NCBI GenBank assembly: GCA_036835325.1
Contig: DAITMF010000029.1
Span: 1-43,890, forward strand
Length of the DNA stretch: 43,890 bases
Origin: CAMCHP01 sp036835325
Lineage (GTDB): Bacteria > Bacteroidota > Bacteroidia > Flavobacteriales_D > Sanyastnellaceae
Direction: 5' to 3'
The translations under genes and the position numbers were made by a program. Positions 7,022 through 16,700 of this stretch are shown here, one piece after another (position 1 is the first letter of the stretch; every line of letters starts with the position of its first letter). Below the pieces are notes generated by a model. That model was not told where the DNA came from, did no database searches, and saw only the letters and a program-made list of their open reading frames with translations.

Positions 7022-7049
7022 AAAAGGGCTGCCATTTGGCAGCCCTTTT
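7022..7049. terminator. Bidirectional intrinsic terminator between SQR and the DUF1573 gene
   Basis: AAAAGGGCTGCC and GGCAGCCCTTTT pair over 12 bp around the loop ATTT. A/T runs on both sides let it end transcripts arriving from either of the two convergent genes. Confidence 0.9.
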
Positions 7050-7073
7050 AAATTTCAATGAACGTGCAATCGA

Positions 7074-7634
7074 TTAGCTCTCGGGCGTAACGTTTGCTTT
7101 GATGGTCAGAACGGTTTCCATCGGCTCAGTATTCGCGGTGATGGTCACGCGTTTGGTTTGCATGTTTTTCTTCCCTTTCGAGTTGAACACCACTTTGATT
7201 TCACCTGATGCTCCGGGAGGAATTGGGTTTTTCGGACATTGTGGCACGGTGCAACCGCATGAGCCTTTGCAATTTTCGAGAATCAGCGGCTCGGTACCGG
7301 TGTTGGTGAATTTAAAAATGTGCTCAACGTCATCACCTTCATTGATTACACCGAAATCGTGCTCAGCTTTATCGAACGCAATGGCGGTTTTCGGCAGTGT
7401 GGCCGACTGAGAATTGGCTTTCGCCTCTGCTTCCTTGGTGAGAATTTCTTCGCGCGCTTTGCGTGCCTCATCAAGGTCACTTCCTTCTGCACCGGCTTTC
7501 ACTGATTCAGTGATGTCAGCTGCCGAAGCATCGCTGTTAATGGGCTTTGATATTGAATCTTCGTTCTGACAAGCCGCTAGGGCAATCGCTGCAAACGATA
7601 ATAGAAACAGTTGCTTTGTGAACACTTTCTTCAT
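7074..7634 (-). CDS. DUF1573 lipoprotein
   Basis: A 186-residue lipoprotein: MKKVFTKQLFLLSFAAIALA followed by ACQNED, with the lipid cysteine at about residue 22. An Ala/Glu-rich linker leads to a DUF1573 domain (about 85-185), an Ig-like fold recognisable by AFDKAEHDFGVINEGDDVEH, IFKFTNTGTEPLILEN, a cysteine cluster CKGSCGCTVPQCPKNPIPPG and a final VTITANTEP. The family is widespread in Bacteroidota and of unknown function. The ATG at 7634 was chosen because TATTTTTG (7656-7663) lies 21 nt upstream; a longer start at 7658 overlaps that box. It follows the S41 protease gene by 84 nt on the same strand. Confidence 0.9.
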   Translation of the reverse strand: MKKVFTKQLFLLSFAAIALAACQNEDSISKPINSDASAADITESVKAGAEGSDLDEARKAREEILTKEAEAKANSQSATLPKTAIAFDKAEHDFGVINEGDDVEHIFKFTNTGTEPLILENCKGSCGCTVPQCPKNPIPPGASGEIKVVFNSKGKKNMQTKRVTITANTEPMETVLTIKANVTPES

Positions 7635-7655
7635 GACTACAATTTTTGGGTTGTG

Positions 7656-7663
7656 CAAAAATA
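7656..7663 (-). promoter_or_regulatory. -7 promoter box (TATTTTTG) of the DUF1573 gene
   Basis: Full TAnnTTTG match, 21 nt before the chosen ATG at 7634. It makes the upstream in-frame ATG (7658) unusable. Confidence 0.6.
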
Positions 7664-7718
7664 GGAAATTCAGAAAGGGTGCGTCGTGTTCGCATCCCGC
7701 AAAAAGCTTAACGAGTTG

Positions 7719-9335
7719 TTAAAAGTCGCGGTGAGCAAGGTCAGCCCGTTCGAATGTCCCGTCTTTCAAGGTTTTAACCGCCTTCACATAGGCCGGGTTG
7801 AGCACATTGATCACTTGGTAGAAGACATCGTAGTCGAACAAGTTTCGACCAATCAAGGCCTTTAAGCGCGTGTCAATCGCAAACTCAGACGTTTTCCAGT
7901 CATCGGCCTTGTATACCACGCCTTCTTTGGTCGCGTAGTCGATAAAGGCTTTTTCAAGGTCTTTCGATACACTAAAGTTGGCAATGAATGCATCAGCCGA
8001 CGTGTACTGGCCGTTTAAAGCAGCGCGGTTTTTATCGACGTATTCGAGCACAAATTGGTTCGCGATGCCTTTTCTGAGCAAGTCATTGAAGTACTCACTC
8101 GCGTACGACGTGTCAATGGCTACGAAAATATCAGGCGTGATGCCGCCTCCGCCATACACGGTGCGCTTTCGAACGTTGGTGGTATACTTCAGCGAATCTG
8201 GAAATTCTTCGTGATCGCCTGTCAACAGCTCGCCCGTTTCAAAACGCTTGTACTTTTCACTTTGGTAGGCTTCGAATCCTTCATCGTACGGTTTCTGAAT
8301 GCAGCGTCCTGAAGGAGTGTAGTACTTCTGAACGGTTAGTCGCACAGCCGACCCGTCGGGCAGTTGAACAGGCCGTTGAACGAGTCCTTTCCCAAACGAT
8401 CGTCGTCCGATGATCAATCCACGGTCCCAGTCTTGTACTGCGCCTGCTACAATCTCGCTGGCGCTGGCAGAGCCTTCATCGATCAAAACCACCAGTTTTC
8501 CTTTTTCAAAAAGGCCCGGACGACGGCTGTAGGTTTCGTCTTTGGGGAATGAACGCCCCTCAGTGTAGACCAATAACTTGTTGTCGGAGATCAACTCATC
8601 GGCCATCTCAATGGCCGTGTTCAACAAACCGCCGCCATTGCCCTGAAGGTCGAGCACGAGGGCATCCATCCCTGCCATTTTCAATTCAACGATGGCATCA
8701 CGCAGTTCCTTCATGGTGGTTTTGGCAAAACGGTTCACCTTGATGTATCCGGTTTTGTTGTCGATCATGTACGAGGCGTCGACTGAGTAAATCGGAATTT
8801 TGTCGCGACGGATTTCAAATTCAATCGGCTTACGCGCGCCACGGCGCTTGATGCCCACTTTGACCATGGTACCCTTCGGACCTTTGAGCAACTTCATTAC
8901 GTCGTTGTTCTTGATACCGATGCCGGCCACGTTTTCGCCATCTACGGTGACGATTTTGTCACCGGCTATGATGCCCAGTTTCTCTGACGGACCACCGGGT
9001 ATGGGGTTCACGACAAAAATCGTGTCTTTCATGATGTTGAACTGAATGCCGATGCCTTCAAAATTGCCTTGCAAAGGTTCGTTGGCAGCGGCCAGGTCTT
9101 CTTTGCTGATGTACACCGAGTGAGGGTCAAGCTCTTGGAGCATGCTCACAATGGCATGTTCGACCAAACGCTCGCTGTCAACGCTGTCAACGTACATTTG
9201 CTCAATGTAGTAGAGCAAAGTGTTGAACTTGTCATTCGTTCCCGGTGTGCCGGGTGTTTGTGATGAGGCCGTGTAGGCCTGAAGAAGAAAGGCAGCACCC
9301 AAAGTGAGGTGGAGGTACCTGAAAAAGCGCATCAT
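7719..9335 (-). CDS. S41-family C-terminal processing peptidase (CtpA/Prc type)
   Basis: A 538-residue exported serine protease that trims the C termini of envelope proteins. Order: signal peptide (1-25, ending TASSQ), helical N-terminal domain, PDZ domain (about 95-175, with NFEGIGIQF and GIIAGDKIVTVDG), then the S41 catalytic core. The nucleophile lies in LIDEGSASASE (serines 289-293) and the general-base lysine is K316 in RSFGKGLVQ. The region LDLQGNGGGLLNTA (229-242) is the typical Gly-rich turn. The C-terminal ~150 residues form the helical tail seen in Bacteroidota CtpA. Two adjacent ATGs (9335 and 9332) are possible. It lies 85 nt after pbpC and 84 nt before the DUF1573 gene, all on one strand, an arrangement suited to wall and envelope maintenance. 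Confidence 0.93.
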   Translation of the reverse strand: MMRFFRYLHLTLGAAFLLQAYTASSQTPGTPGTNDKFNTLLYYIEQMYVDSVDSERLVEHAIVSMLQELDPHSVYISKEDLAAANEPLQGNFEGIGIQFNIMKDTIFVVNPIPGGPSEKLGIIAGDKIVTVDGENVAGIGIKNNDVMKLLKGPKGTMVKVGIKRRGARKPIEFEIRRDKIPIYSVDASYMIDNKTGYIKVNRFAKTTMKELRDAIVELKMAGMDALVLDLQGNGGGLLNTAIEMADELISDNKLLVYTEGRSFPKDETYSRRPGLFEKGKLVVLIDEGSASASEIVAGAVQDWDRGLIIGRRSFGKGLVQRPVQLPDGSAVRLTVQKYYTPSGRCIQKPYDEGFEAYQSEKYKRFETGELLTGDHEEFPDSLKYTTNVRKRTVYGGGGITPDIFVAIDTSYASEYFNDLLRKGIANQFVLEYVDKNRAALNGQYTSADAFIANFSVSKDLEKAFIDYATKEGVVYKADDWKTSEFAIDTRLKALIGRNLFDYDVFYQVINVLNPAYVKAVKTLKDGTFERADLAHRDF

Positions 9336-9420
9336 GAATAAGATTTACCGGTGCAATTAACAAAGATCAGGCCATTTCGGTCTTAGATCAACGGGCAATA
9401 TGTGTTAAAACGGTGCATCG

Positions 9421-11781
9421 TCACGAATGTTTCTTTTTAACCGTGAAACTAACTTGGTGGGTGTTTCCGTTTTCATCAACGACGCTCAAGGTATGCAGCC
9501 CATTGGTTTCCGGAGCCAAGGCCATTTGATGTACCTCTCTCGTAGTTCCCAAGTAGGTGCCGTTGAGGTGCCAATGCACGATGGCCTTGCGGTTGTTGCT
9601 CACAATTTCGGCAACGATGGGCATGGTTGCACCGCCAAAGTCACGCGTAGGGGTTAAAGAGCTGCCTTCAAGCGGATACACAATCGCGAGGCCGGTGTTT
9701 TCAAGAGGGGCATCGCAGCCCGGGGCATACGGTGGCAATGGCCTGTAAGCCGGTTGGTGCTGTCGGTAGTACCAGGCCTCAACCGGAGGCAGCACCAACC
9801 AATTCTGTTCAACCTGCACATCTGAGCAAAGTGGGGTCACCCGCAAATTTGTGCGTTTGTCGAGCAGTACCGGCCGGTGGTAACGGCACACATCGGTGTT
9901 TTTGCAGCGCTGGGGCACACGTCGTTTATCAACCGACGTACAGTGCCGCCCGGCCTTGCATCCTGTTGCGCTGCACACATCGATCTCAACCAAGTCGTCG
10001 TAAGGTGGGGTGAAACGGCTTCTCGCGGGCAAAATGTCAAAGAGTTGAAACATCAGCGGCGCTGAGCTGCGGGTGCCAATCACACCGGGCCTGCCCGTTC
10101 CATCGGCGTTGCCCGTCCAAACCCCAACGATGTAGTCGGGCGTCGCGCCCACGGCCCAGGCATCGCGGTAGCCGTAACTGGTGCCGGTTTTCCATGCGAT
10201 GGCGCGGGAGCTGCTCATTTGTTCCCATCCGGCGGCGTCATCGGGCCGGCGCACTTGCTCAAGGGCCTTGAAGGTGGCGTATATGCTGCCAGCACTTGCC
10301 GGAGGGTTTTCAAGTTTGCCGTGTTTTTTGTTTTCGCCTTCGGCGGATGAGCGAGTTGCGGTTAACGGCTCAATTTCAGTCGGATAGTGGCCATCGTTTT
10401 CTTGAAAATGGGAGAGTGTGCGGGTGTACCTGCTCCAGGCATCAACCAATTCCCAGAGGGTGGTTTCGCCTCCGCCAAGGATGAGCGATAGTCCATAATG
10501 ATCGGCCGATTTGTTGAGTTGCTTGAATCCCAATTCGCGAAGTTTTTCCATGAATGGACCGATGCCGTAGCGTTTCAGTCCGATCACCGCCGGAATGTTC
10601 AACGACCGTGCAAGCGCCTCGGAAGCCGGCACAACACCGCTGTGGGTTTCGCTGAAATTCTTTGGCGAGAACCCATTGAAATTGACCGGTACATCGCGGA
10701 TCCACTCATCGGGTGTTTGGCTTCCATCATCCAAAAGAGCAGCATAGAGAAAGGGTTTAAGGGAACTGCCCGGACTTCTCGGCGCGTGAACGACGTCAAC
10801 ATCGTGGCCGTTTCCATCCCCAAAAGAATTCCCCACATAGGCAAGAACCTCGCCCGTTTTGGCATCGGCAATCAAAGCGGCCGCATTGTGCACCAAATTT
10901 GTTTGGAGCAGTTCGCTGTGAAGCTTGACCCGTTCTTCGGCAACCCGTTGGAGGTCAACATCGAGTGTGCTGGTAAAGCGGTGCGTATAGGGTGTGTTTT
11001 TTTTCAAGTGGTGGAGGAGGTGCAGCGCATGTTGGGGCAAGGCTTGTGGCGCTTCAGGGAGCGGTTCTTCTAGGCTGATTTCGAGGGTAATGGCATCAAA
11101 GTGCTCGTGTTCGTGGAGGTAACGAAGCAGGCGATTTCGCTTTTCGCGGAGGGCATCTCGGTTTCTGCCCGGATGCATCAGTCCGGGCGCATTCGGAAGC
11201 ACAGCCAGCGTAGCTGCTTCTGACCAACTCAATTGGTGCGGACTACGACTGAAGTAGCGCCATGCAGCAGCTTCAACCCCGACTACGTTTCCGCCCATCG
11301 GAGCGTGGGTGCAATAGAAGCCGAGTATATCGGTTTTTGTGTAGCGCATTTCAAGCCGAAGTGCGCGGAACACTTCACCGATTTTTTCCCACACCGAACG
11401 GGTAGGGTTGTTTCGTGCAAGCCGAATGACTTGCATTGAAAGGGTGCTTCCGCCGCTGACCACACGTTGTGCAGCCATGTTTTGCTTGGTTGCCCTTGCG
11501 ATGGCCTTCAATGAAACACCCGGATGATCGTAAAATCGACGGTCTTCAAAGGCGATCAAAGCGGTGACAAAGCGCTCGGGCAGACTGTCGCTCTGGGGGA
11601 AACGCCATTGCTCATCGGTGGCGATTCGCGCAGCCAAAAGCGAGCCGTTTCGGTCGAGTAGAACCACCGATTCAGGTCGGTCGAACAAAGGTTCAGGCAA
11701 ACACAGCGCAAACCATATCAAAAAGGCCGTGAAACCTACAATAAGTACCTTTAATCGCTGCTTTTTTAGCCACTTGAACAT
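9421..11781 (-). CDS. pbpC: Penicillin-binding protein 1C (bifunctional transglycosylase/transpeptidase)
   Basis: A 786-residue class A penicillin-binding protein. One membrane helix (about 10-28) is followed by the GT51 glycosyltransferase domain, with catalytic E79 in FEDRRFYDHPG and GGSTLSMQVIRLARN. The transpeptidase domain has S339-S-L-K342, S393-L-N395 and K531-T-G533. A cysteine-rich stretch (SATGCKAGRHCTSVDKRRVP) and the BiPBP_C domain at the end (ENTGLAIVYPLEGSSLTPT) identify the PBP1C subfamily. Unlike in enterobacteria, no alpha-2-macroglobulin (yfhM) gene is adjacent in the window. The box TACCTTCG (11786-11793) stops 4 nt before the ATG, so the mRNA should be leaderless. Confidence 0.95.
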   Translation of the reverse strand: MFKWLKKQRLKVLIVGFTAFLIWFALCLPEPLFDRPESVVLLDRNGSLLAARIATDEQWRFPQSDSLPERFVTALIAFEDRRFYDHPGVSLKAIARATKQNMAAQRVVSGGSTLSMQVIRLARNNPTRSVWEKIGEVFRALRLEMRYTKTDILGFYCTHAPMGGNVVGVEAAAWRYFSRSPHQLSWSEAATLAVLPNAPGLMHPGRNRDALREKRNRLLRYLHEHEHFDAITLEISLEEPLPEAPQALPQHALHLLHHLKKNTPYTHRFTSTLDVDLQRVAEERVKLHSELLQTNLVHNAAALIADAKTGEVLAYVGNSFGDGNGHDVDVVHAPRSPGSSLKPFLYAALLDDGSQTPDEWIRDVPVNFNGFSPKNFSETHSGVVPASEALARSLNIPAVIGLKRYGIGPFMEKLRELGFKQLNKSADHYGLSLILGGGETTLWELVDAWSRYTRTLSHFQENDGHYPTEIEPLTATRSSAEGENKKHGKLENPPASAGSIYATFKALEQVRRPDDAAGWEQMSSSRAIAWKTGTSYGYRDAWAVGATPDYIVGVWTGNADGTGRPGVIGTRSSAPLMFQLFDILPARSRFTPPYDDLVEIDVCSATGCKAGRHCTSVDKRRVPQRCKNTDVCRYHRPVLLDKRTNLRVTPLCSDVQVEQNWLVLPPVEAWYYRQHQPAYRPLPPYAPGCDAPLENTGLAIVYPLEGSSLTPTRDFGGATMPIVAEIVSNNRKAIVHWHLNGTYLGTTREVHQMALAPETNGLHTLSVVDENGNTHQVSFTVKKKHS

Positions 11782-11785
11782 GCAA

Positions 11786-11793
11786 CGAAGGTA
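11786..11793 (-). promoter_or_regulatory. -7 promoter box (TACCTTCG) of pbpC
   Basis: TAnnTTCG variant ending 4 nt before the ATG at 11781. The predicted transcript starts at the start codon. Confidence 0.55.
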
Positions 11794-11907
11794 CTGCGAC
11801 GGCGATCAATCGTAAAGCATTCCGAGTATTCGGTAGGTGATTTCGATTGATGGATTGGGAATCCTTTTTAACGGCAGTTCTTACCGAAAGTAGCTAAACT
11901 TAAATGT

Positions 11908-11915
11908 TATCTTTG
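11908..11915 (+). promoter_or_regulatory. -7 promoter box (TATCTTTG) of the T9SS protease
   Basis: Full TAnnTTTG match 20 nt before the ATG at 11936, in the 154-bp divergent gap with pbpC. Confidence 0.65.
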
Positions 11916-11935
11916 CGGGGTAAGCCTGAATAATC

Positions 11936-13645
11936 ATGAAGAAATTGCTGTTGTTGGCCGGTGCGGCCTTACCTATTTTGAGCGCTTTGGCGCAGTCTCC
12001 TGCAAGCTTTGAGTTGAACACTGTGGCACCTCCTCATGTGCGTGAGGTGCCAGGTTTTTCTTCTGATTACCTCAATGATTTGGCCTACTTCTACATGAGT
12101 GAAGAAGGACGGGATTTAACAGGCTTGGTGCGCGAAGACGCGTTTGACTTCTTCACCTGCGCAACTTACACTGAGACGCACAACGGTACCGGCATTTGGA
12201 GATTGCAGTTTCACAGCGACAATGCGCAGGCTTTGATGGTGTATTTCAACGATTTTCACCTACCGGAAGGGGCTTCTATGTACATCTACAACGAAGATGG
12301 AAGCTACTTTGAAGGGCCGATTGACCATTCTGAGAACAATGCGCACAAGCAATTTGTGACCAATGATATTTTCGGTGAAGACATAGTGCTTGAGTACGTG
12401 CAGCCTGCAGGTGTAGTGGGCTCGCCCTCGCTTATGGTGCGCGGCATTGGGTACATTTTTCGCTACGCAGAACGTCAGGAAGCCAACAACCGTGGCAATT
12501 CAGACCCGTGTCAGGTTGATGTTGCTTGTCCGGAAGCACAACCATGGGATTGCCAAATCGACTCGGTCGTTCGTCTCCGCATTACCGATTCGGGACAGAT
12601 TTTTGTGTGTTCAGGTGTTATGGTGAATACGACCGCACGCGATTGCCGTCAGTACCTTTTGAGTGCACTGCACTGCACTGAAGGAGTGAGTACCAGCGAC
12701 CTCGGACTCTTGCAAGTGCGCTTTGATTACAACCGACAGAATTGCGGTACAGGAGGTGGTTTGGGCTCTCGCAACCGCACCGGTGTGCTTTTCTTGGCCG
12801 ATAGCAACGATGGTGGTGGAAACTCAGGTTCAGACTTTGTTTTGTACGAGGTTGAAGACGAGATTCCACTTGAGTGGGATCCGTACTATGCCGGATGGGA
12901 TGCCACAGGCGTTGGTAGCGTTTGGGGTGCGGGCATTCACCACCCATCAGGCGATGTGAAAAAGATTTCATTCTACACAACCGCTTTAACCAGCCAATGG
13001 TGGGGAGCGCCCGGCTCGCATTGGGGTGTGCGTTGGAGCGCTACCGAATCAGGCTGGGGCGTTACCGAAGGAGGCTCTTCAGGTTCACCGATTTACAACA
13101 GCAACGGGTTAATTGTGGGCACCTTGACCGGAGGATTATCGGCTTGCGAGGCCGGAGGAGCCGGCCCTGGAACCGGACCTACTCAGCTTGATTATTATGG
13201 CAAGATGAGCCACCATTGGGAGCTCAATCCGAACGTTGCAGCAGAGAAACTCAGGGTGTGGCTTGACCCGCTCGGTAGTGGTCCGAATGCGACAGAGACC
13301 CCAACGAAAGTGATGCACGGTGCCTACCGCAGTGAGGGGGCATTACCGTGTGGAGTTGCCGGGCAATGCGATGCTGTGAGCATTGACGAGCAGCTTGAAC
13401 TGAGCCAGCGATTTACGGTTTCTCCGAACCCCACATCGGGCGATGTATTCATTCGCACTGACGCCTCTGTTTCTCTGTCGCTGATTCGCTTGTACGACAG
13501 CCAAGGCCGAATAATTGAAGAGATGCTCAACCCAAGCGCGGTATCGCACTTTGATGTAAGTCGGTACGAAGGTGGTGTATATTATGTATACATTGAAACC
13601 GTTGATGGGAAAGGGCAAACTCAGCGTGTTGTTAAGCTGAAGTAA
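11936..13645 (+). CDS. Secreted trypsin-like (lysyl endopeptidase-like) serine protease with T9SS type A sorting domain
   Basis: A 569-residue secreted protease. A signal peptide (1-20, ending ALAQ) is followed by a prodomain-like region (about 21-195) and a chymotrypsin-fold catalytic domain. The triad is visible: H246 in LLSALHC, D300 in SGSDFVLYEV, and S382 in EGGSSGSPIYN. Several cysteine pairs (C197, C206, C225, C237, C247, C270) recall lysyl endopeptidase-type enzymes. The last ~80 residues (FTVSPNPTSGDVFIRTD ... RVVKLK) are the type A C-terminal signal for type IX secretion, normally removed on export. TATCTTTG at 11908-11915 lies 20 nt before the ATG. It is divergent from pbpC and upstream of a second T9SS cargo gene. 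Confidence 0.92.
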   Translation: MKKLLLLAGAALPILSALAQSPASFELNTVAPPHVREVPGFSSDYLNDLAYFYMSEEGRDLTGLVREDAFDFFTCATYTETHNGTGIWRLQFHSDNAQALMVYFNDFHLPEGASMYIYNEDGSYFEGPIDHSENNAHKQFVTNDIFGEDIVLEYVQPAGVVGSPSLMVRGIGYIFRYAERQEANNRGNSDPCQVDVACPEAQPWDCQIDSVVRLRITDSGQIFVCSGVMVNTTARDCRQYLLSALHCTEGVSTSDLGLLQVRFDYNRQNCGTGGGLGSRNRTGVLFLADSNDGGGNSGSDFVLYEVEDEIPLEWDPYYAGWDATGVGSVWGAGIHHPSGDVKKISFYTTALTSQWWGAPGSHWGVRWSATESGWGVTEGGSSGSPIYNSNGLIVGTLTGGLSACEAGGAGPGTGPTQLDYYGKMSHHWELNPNVAAEKLRVWLDPLGSGPNATETPTKVMHGAYRSEGALPCGVAGQCDAVSIDEQLELSQRFTVSPNPTSGDVFIRTDASVSLSLIRLYDSQGRIIEEMLNPSAVSHFDVSRYEGGVYYVYIETVDGKGQTQRVVKLK

Positions 13646-13706
13646 AGGGTTCGGTCGTCGTGCAACCTTTCGACGAAGCTCGTCGACTAGGGTAGGAGGG
13701 AAGTTT

Positions 13707-13714
13707 TACCTTTG
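13707..13714 (+). promoter_or_regulatory. -7 promoter box (TACCTTTG) of the giant PKD protein
   Basis: Perfect TAnnTTTG match, 17 nt before the ATG at 13732. It separates the gene from the upstream protease as its own transcription unit. Confidence 0.65.
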
Positions 13715-13731
13715 CGACCGAAAACTATTCA

Positions 13732-16700
13732 ATGAAGCTCCTGCGACTGTTCTTCATGCACGCCATCGCCGTTTTGGCGCTGGTTTCGATTCGTCATACC
13801 GCATTGGCACAATGCCAAGTTGATGCAGGCCAAAACCTTACCATTTGCGCAGGACAGAGCGTTCAAATTGGGGGCTCGCCGACCATCGTACAAGGCGGAA
13901 ACGGAGCTGCCATCACGTGGAGTAACGGTTTAGGCACTTCAGCCAATCCGACGGTTTCGCCGGCGGTAACCACCACGTACACCGTAACGCTTACGAATGC
14001 AGATGGCTGTTCTGAAAGCGACCAAGTGACCGTTGTCGTAAATCCCTTGCCTGTAGCGGCGTTTTCCGTTTCAAACACAGGTTGCAGCTCGTCGCCTGTG
14101 CAATTTACCAACACCAGCACAGGCCAAGGTTTGGAGTTTTCGTGGAATTTTGGCAACCCTGCTTCCGGCGCACAGAATACATCCACCCAAAACAATCCCA
14201 GCCATCTTTTTGTCGCTCCGGGTAACGGAGCGCAAAACTTCAATGTTAGCCTAACCGTTACCGGTGCTAACGGTTGCATCAACACCGTGACCCAACAGGT
14301 AACCGTGAACCAATCGCCCGATGCGACGCTGACCGATGCCAACATTTTCACGCCGTTTGAAATGTGCGGAACGTCGGGGCAAACCACCTTTAACATCACG
14401 CTCAACAACGCATCAACAACTCAGGCTACCAACACCAACTACACGCTCGATTGGGGCGATGGTTCGGCGCCTTTTTCGGGAAGTACGATGCCACCGCAGC
14501 CGCACACATATAGCGGCACCGGTTTCTTTGATGTCACTTTCACCGTGCAAGGTGCCAACGGATGCACCACCACCGAAGTTTACGAGGTGTTTGCAGGCAG
14601 CAACCCATCGGTCGGTTTGGCGTCTCCGGGAAGCACAATCAACCTTTGCGCACCCAACGAATTGGTGTTCCCAATCACGAACTGGCAGAACAATTCTGAC
14701 GGAACCACCTACACAGTGACCTTTTCCGATGGAAGTGCACCGGTGAGTTTTGTGCATCCTCCACCGACAAGCATAAGCCACGTTTTCAACACTTCAAGCT
14801 GCGGCAGCACAAGCATCGGCGGTTTCTCGAACTCGTTTCACGTGCGCATCATTGCCGAGAACCCGTGTGGTTTTTCTGCAGCAACCATTGAACCGATTCA
14901 AACGTCGAGTGCACCCACCGCTGATGTTTCAGTGTTTCCGGGGACGGAAGGATGCGCAAACGCCCCGTTCACCTTCACCAACGTCTCAACCAACGCAAAT
15001 TTCAACAATGGTGGAAACTGCGTAAGCTTAATGACAGCCGATTGGTCAATCAGTCCTGCGACCGGGTGGACGGTCACCTCAGGCAGTTTAACCAACCCAA
15101 ACAGTTTCAGCGCGCAGTTCCAACCCGGAGAGTACACCATCACGATGGTGGGAGCCAACCCTTGCGGGTCAGATGTTGTATCGATTGACATTTGTGTAAC
15201 GACTCCTCCGGTGGCTGATTTTACGGCAGATCCGGTGCAAGGCTGCGCTCCGTTGGTGGTGCCAACGACCAACATGAGCAGTTCGTTGAACAACTGTGAC
15301 AATGAAAGCTATTTGTGGCAGGTTTTCCCGGCGACTGGATGGAGTTACGTGTCGGGCAATGCCGGCTCACAAAACCCTGTATTCAGCTTTAACCAAGAGG
15401 GAACCTACACCCTGCAGTTGACGGTCACCAACCTTTGTGGCACGTCAGTTGTAACTGAAACGGTAACGGTGTTTGAGCCGCCAACGGTTGTGCTCAACCC
15501 TATACCGAGCGGTTGTGAAGGAGTGACCTTCGTTCCATCGGCGCTGTATGACAATGGCGGAACGCCCATACTGTCGTACGAATGGAGTTTTCCGGGAGGC
15601 TCACCGGCCTCGTCAACTGCAGCGAATCCGGGTTCCATTAGTTACAATGCCCCGGGCAGTTACACGGTTAGCATCGAAGTGGAGAACATTTGTGGCACCG
15701 ACATTGCCGCTCAGAGCTTTTTGATTGAAACGGCTCCAATTGTGAACGTTGTACCGGCTGACCCTGCGATTTGCCAAGGTTCTTCGGTTTTGCTTTCGGC
15801 GTCAGGCGCATCGAGCTACAGCTGGTCAGGGCAACCCGGACTTAATACCTACGGTAGCGCGTCGCCGACTGCCTCACCAACGTCTACGACTACCTACACT
15901 GTCACCGGTACGAGTTTGGCCGGTTGCACCGGAACTGCCCAGGTCACGGTTGATGTATTGCCTTTGCCATCTCTCGCACCCGGAGGGCCCTACACACTTT
16001 GTGCAGGTGACTGTGTTGACCTTGCAGTGACTGCTTTGGCTGGCACGGCTCCCTACACAAGCTACACATGGACGCCGTCTACAGGTCTGTCAAGCACCAC
16101 CGGTGCTGCGACCACGGCCTGTTTGAGCACTTCGCAAACCTACACTGCAAGCGTAACCGATGTCAATGGATGTCAAGGGCAAACTACCGTTCCTGTAACG
16201 GTGAACCCCCTACCGGTAGTGAATGCCGGGATAAATCTCACGCTCTGTGACCAGCCCGTTCCTGAGCAGTTGTCAGGTTTTTCACCGCTCGGAGGCACTT
16301 GGACCGGACCAAACGTGTCACCCACAGGGATGTTTACGCCTTCGGGTACAGGCAGCTTTAACCTCACCTACACCTTTATTAATGCCAACGGCTGCGAAAA
16401 CAGCGATCAAATGACCATTGACGTTATTCAACCTGTGGTGGTGGATGCCGGGATGGATGAGAACTTTTGTGCCGGAATCGGTGTGCAGCAACTCACCGCA
16501 ACAACTCCCGGCGGGACGTGGTCAGGCGCGAATGTGACTCCAGCAGGAGGTTTTACGCCACAAGCACCCGGCATTTACACCTTGACGTACTCAGTGGGAG
16601 GCGGTTCGTGCCTCACGCAAGACGTAATTGAGGTTGAAGTGTATGAAGTCCCGACGCCAAATGCCGGGTTAGACGAAGTTATTTGCCAAGGCGATGCAGT

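Noticed and set aside
13670..13686. TCGACGA-AGC-TCGTCGA hairpin after the T9SS protease gene
   Set aside because: No T-run follows, so not an intrinsic terminator; a regulatory role is possible but unsupported.
13863..14408. 181-codon minus-strand open frame inside the giant PKD gene (and similar ones at 14413-14781, 14898-15302, 16921-17307)
   Set aside because: Thr/Asn-rich codon usage of the real gene leaves few antisense stops; none shows a start signal or known motif.
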